Source: Paraburkholderia fungorum
GTDB lineage: Bacteria; Pseudomonadota; Gammaproteobacteria; Burkholderiales; Burkholderiaceae
Length of the DNA: 64,000 nucleotides
Reading direction: 5' to 3'
Assembly (NCBI RefSeq): GCF_902833645.1
Contig: NZ_CADFGE010000001.1
Location: 1,445,394 to 1,509,393, forward strand
The notes under the pieces were generated by a model. The model did not search any database. It was not told where the DNA came from and saw only the letters and a program-made list of their open reading frames with translations. Of this stretch, positions 43,226 to 53,367 are shown piece by piece; the first letter of the stretch is position 1, and each line of letters begins with the position of its first letter. A program made the translations under genes and the position numbers.

Positions 43226-44461
43226 ATGACTGCCGCTTCTTCTTCTGCCACCGAGACCTGTGAACCCGCCAGGCGTGGCTATGCGGGACGCGCGCTGATC
43301 GCGTCGGTGCTCGGTTACGCGATGGACGGCTTCGATCTGCTGATCCTCGGTTTCATGTTGCCGGTCATTGCTGCGGATCTGCATCTGAGTTCAGCACAAG
43401 CAGGTTCGCTTGTGACGTGGACCTTGATTGGGGCTGTCGCCGGCGGCCTGATTTTTGGCGTTTTAAGCGACTATTTTGGCCGCGTGCGGATGCTGACGTG
43501 GACGATTCTGATCTTTGCCATATTCACCGGCCTCTGTGCGTTGGCGCAAGGCTATACCGACCTGCTGGCTTATCGAACCATCGCCGGCATTGGTCTGGGC
43601 GGTGAGTTCGGCATCGGCATGACGCTGGTGGCCGAAGCGTGGCCCGCGTCGCAACGGGCCCGCGTGTCGTCGTATGTCGGGCTGGGATGGCAGCTTGGAG
43701 TGCTGGCGGCCGCGTTGCTGACGCCGCTGCTGCTGCCGATGATTGGCTGGCGCGGTATGTTCGCGCTTGGACTGCTGCCTGCCGTGGTGTCGTTTTTCGT
43801 GCGGCGCAGCGTTGAGGAACCGGCACTGTTCACCGAACGCGTTGCGCGTGGCATGCGCAAGCTGCCGCTCAAGCTGCTGGTGGCCGACGCACGCACCACG
43901 CGCGCCAGCATCGGCGTGGCGATTCTCTGTTCAGTCCAGAACTTCGGCTATTACGGGCTGATGATCTGGCTTCCGAGCTATTTGTCGAAGACCTTCGGTT
44001 ATTCGTTGACCAAATCCGGTGTGTGGACAGCCGTGACGGTTCTCGGCATGGCGGCTGGCATCTGGCTGTTCGGCATGGCCGCCGACCGGTTCGGCCGCAA
44101 GCCCACGTTCCTGTTCTACCAGGTGGGCGCGGTGGTGATGGTATTCGTCTACGCGCATCTGACAACGCCGATGGCGCTGCTGATCGGCGGCGCGGCAATG
44201 GGCGTGTTCGTGAACGGGATGATCGGTGGCTACGGCGCGCTGATTTCCGAGCTTTATCCCACCGATGCGCGGGCCACCGCGCAGAACGTACTGTTCAACG
44301 TCGGCCGGGCGGTCGGCGGTTTCGGGCCGGTGGTCGTAGGCGCATTGGCCGCGCGCTATTCGTTCGGCGCCGCGCTCGTTTTGCTCGCGTCGATTTATCT
44401 ACTCGACGTCTTCGCAACGCTTTTTCTGATTCCCGAACGACGCGGCGCCGAACTCGAATGA
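43226..44461 (+). CDS. MFS transporter, aromatic acid:H+ symporter-like (AAHS)
   Basis: 411 residues with about twelve hydrophobic segments. The AAHS-type loop sequences are clear: GYAMDGFDLLILGFMLPVIA, FGVLSDYFGRVRML (loop 2-3) and FGMAADRFGRKPTFL (loop 8-9 repeat of DRFGR). Likely a proton-coupled permease for an aromatic or small organic acid. Start: ATG 43226 (MTAASSSATE) or ATG 43205; neither has a strong ribosome site. No catabolic genes are adjacent. The 302 bp downstream of it (44462-44763) holds no gene I can support. Confidence 0.88.
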   Translation: MTAASSSATETCEPARRGYAGRALIASVLGYAMDGFDLLILGFMLPVIAADLHLSSAQAGSLVTWTLIGAVAGGLIFGVLSDYFGRVRMLTWTILIFAIFTGLCALAQGYTDLLAYRTIAGIGLGGEFGIGMTLVAEAWPASQRARVSSYVGLGWQLGVLAAALLTPLLLPMIGWRGMFALGLLPAVVSFFVRRSVEEPALFTERVARGMRKLPLKLLVADARTTRASIGVAILCSVQNFGYYGLMIWLPSYLSKTFGYSLTKSGVWTAVTVLGMAAGIWLFGMAADRFGRKPTFLFYQVGAVVMVFVYAHLTTPMALLIGGAAMGVFVNGMIGGYGALISELYPTDARATAQNVLFNVGRAVGGFGPVVVGALAARYSFGAALVLLASIYLLDVFATLFLIPERRGAELE

Positions 44462-44763
44462 CGTGTGCTCGACGCCCTCGCAGCGGTGAGCGGAATGGCC
44501 ACTGGATGCGGCGCCGCAGCATTGCCGGCGCCTGTTTCGCTGGTGGCGAGCCGCGTTAACCAGTCAGTGCATCGACTCGTTCGGGGTGTACACTGATCGA
44601 CCCGCGTAGCACTCCGCACCGTCTTGCGCTCCGCCGAGGTTCGACGCTGCGCCCAACCGGCGCACGCGAAAACCGCCGCCGTCGATTATCCATTCGATAG
44701 ACGCGAAGCGCCGCCACGGGGCAGTGTGCCGGGCCCAATTACTTACGTCTCGCAGGTTAAAAA

Positions 44764-47046
44764 ATGGACGAACAACTTAAGCAAAGCGCTCTCGCCTACC
44801 ACCAGAATCCGAAACCCGGCAAGATTTCGGTCACGCCCACCAAGCCGCTGTCGAACCAGCTCGACTTGTCGCTTGCATACTCGCCGGGCGTCGCCGCGGC
44901 CTGTATGGCGATCTACGACGAACCGCTCGACGCGCAGAAGTACACCTCGCGCGGCAACCTCGTCGGCGTGATCACGAACGGCACGGCCGTGCTCGGTCTC
45001 GGCAACATCGGCCCGCTCGCCGCGAAGCCGGTGATGGAAGGCAAGGGTTGCCTGTTCAAGAAGTTCGCCGGCATCGACGTGTTCGACATCGAACTCGCCG
45101 AGTCGGATCCGGACAAGCTGGTCGAAGCGATCGCCATGCTCGAGCCGACGCTCGGCGGCATCAACCTTGAAGACATCAAGGCACCGGAATGCTTCTACAT
45201 CGAGAAGAAGCTGCGCGAGCGCATGAAGATTCCGGTCTTCCACGACGATCAGCACGGTACCGCGATCATCGCCTCGGCGGCGATACTGAATGGCCTGAAA
45301 GTGGTCGGCAAGAAGCTCGACGAAGTGAAGCTGGTGTGTTCGGGCGCTGGCGCGGCGGCCATCGCGTGTCTGGATCTGCTGGTGAATCTGGGTCTGTCGA
45401 AAAAGAACGTGCTGGTCACGGACTCGAAGGGCGTGATCTACGAAGGTCGCGGCAATCTCGATCCCTCGAAGGAACGCTACGCGGCGAACACTGAAGCGCG
45501 TACCCTGGCCGACGCGATCCGTGGCGCCGACGTGTTCCTCGGTTGCTCGAGCGCCGGCGTGCTGAAGCCGGAAATGGTCGCCGAAATGGGCACGCAACCG
45601 CTGATCCTCGCGCTGGCGAATCCGGAACCGGAAATCCGTCCGGAAGAAGCAAAGAAGGTGCGCCCGGACTGCATCATCGCAACGGGTCGTTCGGACTATC
45701 CGAACCAGGTCAATAACGTGCTGTGCTTCCCGTTCATCTTCCGTGGCGCGCTGGATGTCGGCGCAACCACGATCACGGAAGAAATGAAGCTCGCGTGCGT
45801 GCGCGCGATTGCTGAACTGGCCGAAGAAACCGATCAGGGCGATGAAGTCGCCAAGGCCTACGAAGGCCACTCGCTCGAATTCGGCCCGGAATACCTGATT
45901 CCGAAGCCGTTCGATCCGCGTCTGATCATCAAGATCGCGCCGGCTGTTGCGCAAGCCGCGATGGATTCGGGCGTCGCAACCCGTCCGATCAAGGACATGG
46001 ACGCGTATCGCGAAGAACTCGGCACGACCGTGTACCGCACCGGCATGGTGATGCGTCCGGTGTTCGCGGCGGCGAAGTCCGAGCCGGCGCGTATCGTGTT
46101 CGCCGAAGGTGAAGACGAGCGCGTGCTGCGTGCCGCGCAATTCGTGCTGCTGGAAAAGATCGCCAAGCCGATTCTGGTCGGCCGTCCGTCGGTGATCGAG
46201 ATGCGTCTGAAGAAGATGGGCTCGAAGCTGAAGTGCGGTGAAGATTTCGAGGTGGTCGATCCGGAAGACGATCCGCGCTACCAGCAATGCTGGCAGGCAT
46301 ACCACGAACTCGGCGCGCGCGAAGGCGTGACGCCGGACGTCGCGAAGGCCGCGATGCGCAAGTTCAATACGCTGATCGGCGCGATCCTGGTGCGCCTCGG
46401 CGAAGCAGACGGCATGATCTGCGGGATGATTGGCCAGTACCACACGCATCTGAAATTCATCGAGCAGGTGCTGGGCAAAGCGGACAACGTGCAGAACTTC
46501 GCCGCGATGAACCTGCTGATGCTGCCGGGCCGCAACCTGTTTATCTGCGATACGTACGTGAACGAAACGCCGACCGCCGAACAGCTCGCCGACATGACGA
46601 TGCTGGCTTCGCGCGAAATCGAAAAGTTCGGCATCACGCCGAAGGTCGCATTGCTGTCGAATTCGAACTTCGGCAGCGCGCCGTCGGCGTCGTCGCAACG
46701 GATGGCTGCGGCGCGCAAGCTGATTGCTGAACGTGCGCCTTCGCTCGAGATCGACGGTGAAATGCACGGCGACGCGGCGTTGTCGGAAATGGTCCGCAAG
46801 GCTGCGTTCCCTGGCACGACGCTGAGCGGTGAAGCGAACCTGCTGATCATGCCGAACGTCGAAGCAGCCAATATCGCGTACAACCTGCTGAAGATGGTTG
46901 GCGGCGAAGGCGTGACGGTCGGTCCATTCCTGCTGGGCGCGGAAAAGCCGGTGCACATCCTGACACCGGCCGCGACTGTGCGCCGCATCATCAACATGAC
47001 GGCAGTGGCCTCGGCCAATGCACGCAAGCGGGTGAGCGCGCAGTAA
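44764..47046 (+). CDS. maeB: NADP-dependent malic enzyme with C-terminal phosphotransacetylase-like domain
   Basis: 760 residues, as in E. coli MaeB. The malic enzyme half starts [20 protein letters not shown], with [20 protein letters not shown] (NAD(P) region), [14 protein letters not shown] (metal site) and [14 protein letters not shown]. From about residue 430 comes a PTA-like domain ([20 protein letters not shown]), which lacks transacetylase activity but gives allosteric control in known MaeB. It oxidatively decarboxylates malate to pyruvate. A terminator follows at 47101-47137. Confidence 0.96.
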   Translation: MDEQLKQSALAYHQNPKPGKISVTPTKPLSNQLDLSLAYSPGVAAACMAIYDEPLDAQKYTSRGNLVGVITNGTAVLGLGNIGPLAAKPVMEGKGCLFKKFAGIDVFDIELAESDPDKLVEAIAMLEPTLGGINLEDIKAPECFYIEKKLRERMKIPVFHDDQHGTAIIASAAILNGLKVVGKKLDEVKLVCSGAGAAAIACLDLLVNLGLSKKNVLVTDSKGVIYEGRGNLDPSKERYAANTEARTLADAIRGADVFLGCSSAGVLKPEMVAEMGTQPLILALANPEPEIRPEEAKKVRPDCIIATGRSDYPNQVNNVLCFPFIFRGALDVGATTITEEMKLACVRAIAELAEETDQGDEVAKAYEGHSLEFGPEYLIPKPFDPRLIIKIAPAVAQAAMDSGVATRPIKDMDAYREELGTTVYRTGMVMRPVFAAAKSEPARIVFAEGEDERVLRAAQFVLLEKIAKPILVGRPSVIEMRLKKMGSKLKCGEDFEVVDPEDDPRYQQCWQAYHELGAREGVTPDVAKAAMRKFNTLIGAILVRLGEADGMICGMIGQYHTHLKFIEQVLGKADNVQNFAAMNLLMLPGRNLFICDTYVNETPTAEQLADMTMLASREIEKFGITPKVALLSNSNFGSAPSASSQRMAAARKLIAERAPSLEIDGEMHGDAALSEMVRKAAFPGTTLSGEANLLIMPNVEAANIAYNLLKMVGGEGVTVGPFLLGAEKPVHILTPAATVRRIINMTAVASANARKRVSAQ

Positions 47047-47100
47047 TGATGATTTGATGTCGAAGCGACGCCGCATCGCGGCGTTCGCGATAAGCCAGCA

Positions 47101-47137
47101 AAAGCGCCACGGAAGCAGATTCCGTGGCGCTTTTTAT
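47101..47137 (+). terminator. Terminator of maeB
   Basis: AAAAGCGCCACGGAA-GCAGA-TTCCGTGGCGCTTTTT with a long T-tract. Confidence 0.92.
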
Positions 47138-47405
47138 TTGCACGTTCTGAATTGAATGAGCGTTTGTCTGAAGGATTCTTAAGTCGATAAACGAGCTTTA
47201 AGACTGGTCCTATTCGATTCGCTGTGACACTTTTGTAAAGTTACTTCTGAGGCGCGGCACTACGCGATGGCAACGAAACAGTCGGCTGGTCACTTCGTTG
47301 CATCGAATCTGGCGTTGCGCTTCAACTCTGGTGTTGAGTAGTTGCAGTTCTGCTGATGAAGACAGTTGTACCAATGGGTTGTAGTAGTTGCAGTAGATGT
47401 GTGTT
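47138..47405. other. Gap between maeB terminator and the 19-bp array, no gene seen
   Basis: This stretch has a few short AT-richer segments (TTGAATGAGCG, GTCGATAAACGAG) but no supported gene. Three overlapping minus-strand frames (47210-47756) arise because the array below lacks minus-strand stop codons. Confidence 0.4.
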
Positions 47406-47595
47406 GTTGCAGTAGGTAGTTGAAGTTGCAGTAGGTAGTTGAAGTTGCAGTAGGTAGTTGAAGTTGCAGTAGGTGGTTGAAGTTGCAGTAGGTGGTTGAA
47501 GTTGCAGTAGGCAGTTGAAGTTGCTGTGGGCAGTTGAAGTTGCTGTGGGCAGTTGAAGTTGCAGTAAGTAGTTGAAGTCGCAGTAAGTAGTTGTT
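47406..47595. repeat. 19-bp tandem array, ten copies
   Basis: Units begin GTTGCAG (or close variants) at 47406, 47425, 47444, 47463, 47482, 47501, 47520, 47539, 47558 and 47577, exactly 19 bp apart. The first three read GTTGCAGTAGGTAGTTGAA; later ones vary (TAGGTGG, TAGGCAG, TGTGGGCAG, TAAGTAG). The plus strand is rich in G and T, with none of the usual 66% GC balance. Nineteen is not a multiple of three, so it is not a coding repeat. It lies between maeB and the indolepyruvate oxidoreductase gene, both of which end here with their own terminators. Confidence 0.93.
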
Positions 47596-47691
47596 GTCTG
47601 GTAATTGTTTGTTTTTGGTTGATTGTTGTGTTGTTGGAAGGAGCAGTACCGCTTGTTCTTGTACACACGCATCACGTGTCGAAGCAGGCAA

Positions 47692-47725
47692 AAAAAAGGC
47701 GACTGTCCGCAAGGGCAGCCGCCTT
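47692..47725 (-). terminator. Terminator of the indolepyruvate oxidoreductase gene
   Basis: On the minus strand GGCGGCTGCCC-TTGC-GGACAGTCGCC (with wobble pairs) is followed by eight Ts. Confidence 0.82.
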
Positions 47726-47769
47726 TTCCATTTTCAGGCCAGCGTTGGCAAATCAAGCCGGCAATGCAA

Positions 47770-50700
47770 TCAAGCCGCGTGCTGAGTTTTCCCCGCTTCC
47801 GGCGAGCGCCAGCGCGTTAGCAACTCGTTCCACTTGACCCGCACGCCCTTCAGATTATTTTCCTTCACATGGCCATAGCCGCGGATGCCATCCGGCAGAT
47901 TCGCCAGTTCGACGGCCAGCTCGCGCTTTTGCGCAGTCAGGCCTCCGATCAGCTCACGCACCAGCGCTTCATATTCCCCAATCAGCGCGCGCTCAGTGCG
48001 ACGTTCTTCAGTCTTGCCGAACGGATCGAGTGCCGTGCCGCGCAGGAATTTCAGTCTGGCCAACATATGCATGGCGCTGAACATCCACGGTCCATACTTC
48101 TTCTTGACCAGATGACCTTTGGCGTCCTTCTTCGAGAATGTCGGCGGCGCGAGATGGAGGTGCAGCTTCCAGTCGCCTTCAAAAGTCGCGTTCAGTTTCT
48201 CGATGAATGCCGGGTCGCTGTACAGGCGCGCGACTTCATACTCGTCCTTGTAAGCCATCAGCTTATGCAGATTTTTCGCGACCGCTTCGGTCAACGGCAA
48301 CTGGCTGTCGATTGAATCGAGCGCGGATTCCGCCACACGCACTTGCGCCACCAACGCACGATAACGGTCCGCGTAAGCCGCGTTCTGGTATGCGGCGAGA
48401 TAGTCGGCGCGCTTGTCGATCAGCGTGTCGAGCGCCTTTGGCGTATGCAGCGAGATGATCTTGTTGCTCGTCGTTTCCGCTGCGGCACCGCGTCCTTGCG
48501 ACTGTGCGAGCTTGCGCACCGCGGGGAGGTCATGTGCGGCACGGCGCCCCCATTCGAACGCCGCGCGGTTCTTCTCGACCTGCACGTTGTTCAGCTCGAT
48601 CGCGCGCATCAGCGACTGATAGGTCAGCGGCACCCAGCCGCGTTGCCACGCATAGCCGAGCACGAACGGGTTCGTGTAGATCGCATCGCCGAGCAGCGCG
48701 ACGGCGAAGTGATTCGCGTCGACCATATCGACACCGTCGTCTCCCGCACCGGCGCGCACGTCCGCTTCCGTGCTGCTGCCGGGAAAACGCCAGTCGGGGT
48801 TCTTGATCAACGCGGCGGTCGGCGTGTGTGCGCTATTGAGCACGACGCGCGTGTGACCGGCCTGCATCCGCGAGACGCATTCGTCGCTTGCCGTGACGAT
48901 CGCATCGCAGCCGATCACGAGACTGGCTTCGCCCATCGCGATGCGGGTTGCGTGGATGTCGGCCGGGTTCCTCGCGATCTGCACGTGGCTCATCACAGCG
49001 CCGCCCTTTTGCGCGAGGCCGGTGACGTCGAGTACCGTGACGCCTTTGTTTTCCAGGTGCGCGGCCATCCCGAGCAATGCGCCGATCGTCACGACACCCG
49101 TGCCGCCGACGCCTGTCACCAGCACGCCATAGGGACGCTCGATCGACGGCAACTCAGGTTCCGGCACCGGCGGCATCGCATCGGCGACGATGCCTGACGC
49201 CGCCTTCGGCTTGCGCAGTTGTCCGCCTTCCACCGAGACAAAACTCGGGCAGAACCCGTTCACGCATGAGAAGTCCTTGTTGCAGGTCGACTGATTGATC
49301 TGGCGTTTAGTGCCGAACTCGGTATCGAGCGGTTCCACGGACAGGCAATTCGACTTGACCGAGCAGTCGCCGCAGCCTTCGCACACCGCTTCGTTGATCA
49401 CGACACGGCGCGCCGGATCCGGATACGTGCCGCGTTTCCTGCGGCGCCGCTTCTCGGTTGCGCAGGTCTGGTCGTAGATCAGGATAGTAGTGCCGGGAAT
49501 CTCGCGAAGCTGACGCTGAACTTCGTCGAGCTGGTCGCGATGATGGATGTCGATGCCCGGCGCGAGACCGACGTTCGCCGAATATTTCTCCGGTTCGTCG
49601 GTGACGATCACGATTTTCGTCGCGCCTTCCGCAGCCAGTTGATGCGTAATCTGCGGCACGGTCAGCACGCCGTCGACCGGCTGGCCGCCCGTCATCGCGA
49701 CGGCGTCGTTATAGAGAATCTTGTAGGTGATATTTGCTTTCGACGCGATTGCCGCGCGAATTGCGAGCAGGCCCGAATGGAAGTACGTGCCGTCGCCGAG
49801 GTTGGCGAATACGTGCTTGTCGTTGGTGAACGGCGCCTGGCCGATCCACGCGACGCCTTCGCCGCCCATCTGGCTGAAGGTGCTAGTGCTGCGGTCCATC
49901 CAGACGGTCATGTAGTGGCAGCCGATGCCGGCCATCGCACGTGAGCCTTCCGGCACGTTCGTCGAGGTGTTGTGCGGACAACCCGAGCAGAACCACGGCT
50001 TGCGTTCGGCTTCGACGCGCGGACGCGCCAGAGCTTTTTCCTTCGCTTCAATTACCGCGATGCGTGTTGCAATGCGCGCGCGAACGTCGGACGGCAGGTC
50101 GAACTTGTCGAGCCGCGTGGCGATCGCCTTGGCGATGATCGCCGGCGAAAGCTCGTAGTGGGCCGGCAGCAGCCAGTTGCCCATCGGCACTGACCATTCG
50201 CCGCCCGCGCCGTCCTTCTCGTCGAATTTGCCGAATACGCGCGGACGCTGCGCATCGGGCCAGTTGTACAGTTCTTCCTTAATTGCGTATTCGAGAATCT
50301 GGCGCTTCTCTTCGACCACCAGAATTTCCTGAAGACCGCGCGCGAACGCATGGGCGCCTTGTGCTTCAAGCGGCCACACACAGCCGACTTTGTACAAACG
50401 GATGCCTATGCGCGAACAGGTTTCGTCATCGAGGCCGAGGTCGGTCAGCGCCTGACGCACATCAAGATAAGCCTTGCCGCCGGTCATGATGCCGAAACGC
50501 GCATGCGGCGAATCGATTTCGACGCGGTCCAGTTTGTTCGCGCGCACATAGGCGAGCGCCGCGTACCACTTGTAGTCGAGCAGACGTGCTTCCTGCACCA
50601 ATGGCGGATCCGGCCAGCGAATATTCAGGCCGCCTTCGGGCATCGCGAAGTCGTCCGGCAGAATGATTTTTGTGCGATGCGGGTCGATATCGACGGAAGC

Positions 50701-51369
50701 TGACGATTCAACCACGTCGGTCACGCACTTCATCGCCACCCACAGGCCGGAGTAGCGGCTCATCGCCCAGCCGTGTAAGCCGAAATCCAGATATTCCTGC
50801 ACGTTCGACGGAAACAGCACCGGCAGGCCGCACGCCTTGAAGATGTGTTCCGACTGATGCGCGAGCGTCGAGGATTTGGCGGCGTGGTCGTCGCCGGCGA
50901 GCACGAGAACGCCGCCGTGTTGCGACGAGCCGGCCGAATTGCCGTGTTTGAAGACGTCGCCGGAGCGGTCGACGCCCGGGCCCTTGCCGTACCACATCGA
51001 GAACACGCCGTCGTATTTGGCGCTCGGATACAGATTGACCTGCTGTGAACCCCAGACGGCGGTCGCCGCGAGGTCCTCGTTGACGCCGGGTTGGAAGACC
51101 ACCCGGTGCGCGGCGAGATGTTGCTTCGCTTTCCACAGAGACTGGTCGAGTCCGCCGAGTGGCGATCCGCGATAACCGGAGATAAACCCAGCGGTATTGA
51201 GCCCGGCCGCCTGGTCGCGTTCCTGCTGCAACATCGGCAGACGCACTAGCGCCTGGATGCCGCTCATGTACGCGCGGCCGCGTTCGAGGGTGTATTTGTC
51301 GTCGAGCGTGACGGAAGATAGAGCGGCTTCGAGCGAGGCTCGCTGACCTGCGTCTAGCGGGGCATTCAT
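47770..51369 (-). CDS. Fused indolepyruvate ferredoxin oxidoreductase (IorA-IorB type)
   Basis: 1199 residues from ATG 51369 (MNAPLDAGQRASLEAALSSV), with GGAGGAG nine bases upstream. The alpha-subunit part comes first (GFISGYRGSPLGGLDQ), then a TPP-binding domain (LGDGTYFHSGLLAIRAA; ILYNDAVAMTGGQPVDG), a cysteine set for iron-sulfur clusters (CEGCGDCSVKSNC; CNKDFSCVNGFCPSF) and the gamma/beta part (VTGVGGTGVVTIGALLGMAA; GLAQKGGAVMSHVQIA). It converts arylpyruvates such as indolepyruvate to aryl-acetyl-CoA plus CO2 with reduced ferredoxin. Such fusions are common in aerobic proteobacteria. Confidence 0.93.
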   Translation of the reverse strand: MNAPLDAGQRASLEAALSSVTLDDKYTLERGRAYMSGIQALVRLPMLQQERDQAAGLNTAGFISGYRGSPLGGLDQSLWKAKQHLAAHRVVFQPGVNEDLAATAVWGSQQVNLYPSAKYDGVFSMWYGKGPGVDRSGDVFKHGNSAGSSQHGGVLVLAGDDHAAKSSTLAHQSEHIFKACGLPVLFPSNVQEYLDFGLHGWAMSRYSGLWVAMKCVTDVVESSASVDIDPHRTKIILPDDFAMPEGGLNIRWPDPPLVQEARLLDYKWYAALAYVRANKLDRVEIDSPHARFGIMTGGKAYLDVRQALTDLGLDDETCSRIGIRLYKVGCVWPLEAQGAHAFARGLQEILVVEEKRQILEYAIKEELYNWPDAQRPRVFGKFDEKDGAGGEWSVPMGNWLLPAHYELSPAIIAKAIATRLDKFDLPSDVRARIATRIAVIEAKEKALARPRVEAERKPWFCSGCPHNTSTNVPEGSRAMAGIGCHYMTVWMDRSTSTFSQMGGEGVAWIGQAPFTNDKHVFANLGDGTYFHSGLLAIRAAIASKANITYKILYNDAVAMTGGQPVDGVLTVPQITHQLAAEGATKIVIVTDEPEKYSANVGLAPGIDIHHRDQLDEVQRQLREIPGTTILIYDQTCATEKRRRRKRGTYPDPARRVVINEAVCEGCGDCSVKSNCLSVEPLDTEFGTKRQINQSTCNKDFSCVNGFCPSFVSVEGGQLRKPKAASGIVADAMPPVPEPELPSIERPYGVLVTGVGGTGVVTIGALLGMAAHLENKGVTVLDVTGLAQKGGAVMSHVQIARNPADIHATRIAMGEASLVIGCDAIVTASDECVSRMQAGHTRVVLNSAHTPTAALIKNPDWRFPGSSTEADVRAGAGDDGVDMVDANHFAVALLGDAIYTNPFVLGYAWQRGWVPLTYQSLMRAIELNNVQVEKNRAAFEWGRRAAHDLPAVRKLAQSQGRGAAAETTSNKIISLHTPKALDTLIDKRADYLAAYQNAAYADRYRALVAQVRVAESALDSIDSQLPLTEAVAKNLHKLMAYKDEYEVARLYSDPAFIEKLNATFEGDWKLHLHLAPPTFSKKDAKGHLVKKKYGPWMFSAMHMLARLKFLRGTALDPFGKTEERRTERALIGEYEALVRELIGGLTAQKRELAVELANLPDGIRGYGHVKENNLKGVRVKWNELLTRWRSPEAGKTQHAA

Positions 51370-51716
51370 TATGTGTACTCCTCCACCCAGTTTGGGATCG
51401 CCAAAACTTTTGGGCCGCGGCATCTTGTGAATGCGTATGGCCGGGGTCGCCATATTGACGTGTTTTAAGTGATGGTAGCACTGGTAAAAACCCGCCGCAG
51501 CGTGTCCGGAAATGCGGCGGTGCAGCGTGATTTTCGCCAGATACAGACGGACGACTTTCTGCTTTCGAGTCGCACTGTAACAAGCTGTAAAAACTACAAA
51601 TCTGCGGAACCGCAGTTGAAATGTCTGTCTAATACCCCACCTGCGAGCAATGTCTGCGCAACGCTCCGCATTCGGTGGAGCTTCAGGACAGCAGGGCAGT
51701 TAGAAAAGGAGTACGC

Positions 51717-51923
51717 ATGAACACGAGAAACATCCAGACGTTCCTGATGGTTTCGGCCGCATTCTTCGCCATGAGCGCACCGGTGCGCTCGAGCACCAAC
51801 TCGGGCAGCGCAGGAGCGCTGTCGAACGCGATCACCAGCACGGCGCAAGTCGCGCCCGCACGCGTTGCGGTGGAACGCCTTGCACGATCCGCGAAGGCCG
51901 ACGAGGAAGATCAGAATTCGTGA
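51717..51923 (+). CDS. Small secreted protein, function unknown
   Basis: 68 residues from ATG 51717, with AAAAGGAG seven bases upstream. A signal peptide (FLMVSAAFFAMSAPVRS) precedes a short, Ser/Ala/Val-rich mature chain ending KADEEDQNS. There are no cysteines or recognised motifs. A strong terminator follows, so it is a separate unit. It is divergent from the indolepyruvate oxidoreductase gene (~350 bp between the starts, mostly uncharacterised). Confidence 0.68.
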   Translation: MNTRNIQTFLMVSAAFFAMSAPVRSSTNSGSAGALSNAITSTAQVAPARVAVERLARSAKADEEDQNS

Positions 51924-51995
51924 TGCGTCGCTGAAGCGACGTATTGGTTGAAAATCTGCCGCTGTCCGTGCTTCGGGCAAGGGCACAAACAATGA

Positions 51996-52028
51996 AGGGC
52001 GAGGATCGCAAGATCCTCGCCCTTTTTT
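51996..52028 (+). terminator. Terminator of the small secreted protein
   Basis: AGGGCGAGGATC-GCAA-GATCCTCGCCC then TTTTTT; also usable by hpd from the other side. Confidence 0.9.
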
Positions 52029-52061
52029 ATTTCTCTCAGATTCTGCGCCGGCTTTTAGTCG

Positions 52062-53159
52062 TCAGGCTTTGTCCTGGACCACGCCGCGGCGAATCTGATC
52101 CAGTTCGATCGATTCGAACAGCGCCTTGAAATTACCCTCGCCGAAGCCCTGGTTGCCCTTGCGCTGGATGATCTCGAAGAAGATCGGCCCAATCTGGTTT
52201 TCGGTGAAGATCTGCAGCAGCAAGTCGTCGGGGGCGCCGTCGATCAGGATCTTGCGCTTGCGCAATTCGTCGAGCGGCTCGCCGTGGTTCGGTACGCGGC
52301 GGTCGACCAGTTCATAGTACGTGTCGATCGTATCGAGCAGCGAGATGTTCGCCGCGCGCAAGCCGTCCACCGTGCGGTAGATGTCGTTGCTGCCCAGCGC
52401 GATGTGCTGAATGCCTTCGCCGTGGTACTCGTCCAGGTATTCCTGGATTTGACCGGCCACGTCCGAGCCTTCTTCGTTGATCGGAATGCGGATCTTGCCG
52501 CACGGCGAGGTCATCGCCTTCGATTTCACGCCGGTCACCTTGCCTTCGATGTCGAAGTAGCGGACTTCACGGAAATTGAATAGACGCTCGTAGAACTCCG
52601 CCCACTCCTGCATGCGGCCGCGATGGACGTTGTGCGTCAGGTGATCGATATAGGTCAGGCCGTGGCCGACCGGATGGGGATTCGCACCCGGGATCGGTTC
52701 GAAGTCGACGTCGTAAATATCGATGTTGCCAATGCTGCCCGCCTCGGCGCCGTTCTTGCCTCGCCAGCGGTCGACGAAATAGATCAGCGAGTCGCCGATA
52801 CCCTTGATTGCCGGGATGTTCAATTCCATCGGGCCGGTCTTGTTGTCGAAGCCCCAGGCGCCTTTTTCCAGAGCCTGCTCGTAAGCCTTCGCCGCGTCCT
52901 GGACGCGGAAAGCGATCGCGCAGATCGACGGGCCATGCAGCCGCGTGAAACGTTGCGCGAACGAATGCTGTTCCCCGTTGACAATGAAATTGATGTCACC
53001 CTGGCGATACAGCGTCACGTCTTTGTGACGATGCCGGGCCACCGCAGTGAAGCCCATCTGTTCGAACAGCTTGCCGAGCGCTTTCGGGTCCGGGGCGGTG
53101 TATTCGATGAATTCGAAGCCGTCGGTGCCGACCGGGTTTTCCCAAGTTGAAACCTGCAT
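52062..53159 (-). CDS. hpd: 4-hydroxyphenylpyruvate dioxygenase
   Basis: 365 residues. The three Fe(II) ligands are His173 (IDHLTHNV), His252 (GIQHIALGSNDI) and Glu329 (GPIFFEIIQRKG). It converts 4-hydroxyphenylpyruvate to homogentisate in tyrosine catabolism. Divergent from an Lrp/AsnC regulator across 208 bp that contain an Lrp-like palindrome, so it is likely regulated by it. No homogentisate dioxygenase gene is nearby. Confidence 0.96.
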   Translation of the reverse strand: MQVSTWENPVGTDGFEFIEYTAPDPKALGKLFEQMGFTAVARHRHKDVTLYRQGDINFIVNGEQHSFAQRFTRLHGPSICAIAFRVQDAAKAYEQALEKGAWGFDNKTGPMELNIPAIKGIGDSLIYFVDRWRGKNGAEAGSIGNIDIYDVDFEPIPGANPHPVGHGLTYIDHLTHNVHRGRMQEWAEFYERLFNFREVRYFDIEGKVTGVKSKAMTSPCGKIRIPINEEGSDVAGQIQEYLDEYHGEGIQHIALGSNDIYRTVDGLRAANISLLDTIDTYYELVDRRVPNHGEPLDELRKRKILIDGAPDDLLLQIFTENQIGPIFFEIIQRKGNQGFGEGNFKALFESIELDQIRRGVVQDKA

Positions 53160-53326
53160 TGTCTGTCTCCTATGTCGACCAGAGTTGGCGCTTCAGCACT
53201 TACTCCGGTCCCATGCAAGGCTAAATGTTGATGGGGGAGGGGGCGAGTTAGCGCGACTGAATGACGCAAGTGTAAAGGCCGGCTGGCGACGAAAACTTGC
53301 GAAATTAATCGTGCGTCGATACGCTT

Positions 53327-53343
53327 AAGCTATTTTCTAGCTT
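53327..53343. promoter_or_regulatory. Lrp/AsnC-like operator between hpd and its regulator
   Basis: AAGCTA-TTTTC-TAGCTT, a 17 bp perfect palindrome with a T-rich centre, 25 bp before the regulator ATG. It matches the general Lrp-site form (inverted YAG arms around an A/T centre). Confidence 0.6.
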
Positions 53344-53367
53344 GATTTTCAATCTGGGTAGCAGGAA

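Noticed and set aside
44743..47076. 777-codon minus-strand frame opposite maeB
   Set aside because: Antisense shadow of a high-GC gene; the plus strand encodes a full, motif-complete malic enzyme.
47406..47595. CRISPR-like array
   Set aside because: Units are contiguous 19-bp tandem copies without spacers, and no cas genes are present.
47210..47756. Three overlapping minus-strand reading frames of 140-152 codons across the 19-bp array
   Set aside because: All three frames are open only because the CA-rich strand of the repeat lacks stop codons. A 19-bp period does not keep a coding frame, and the translations are low-complexity repeats.
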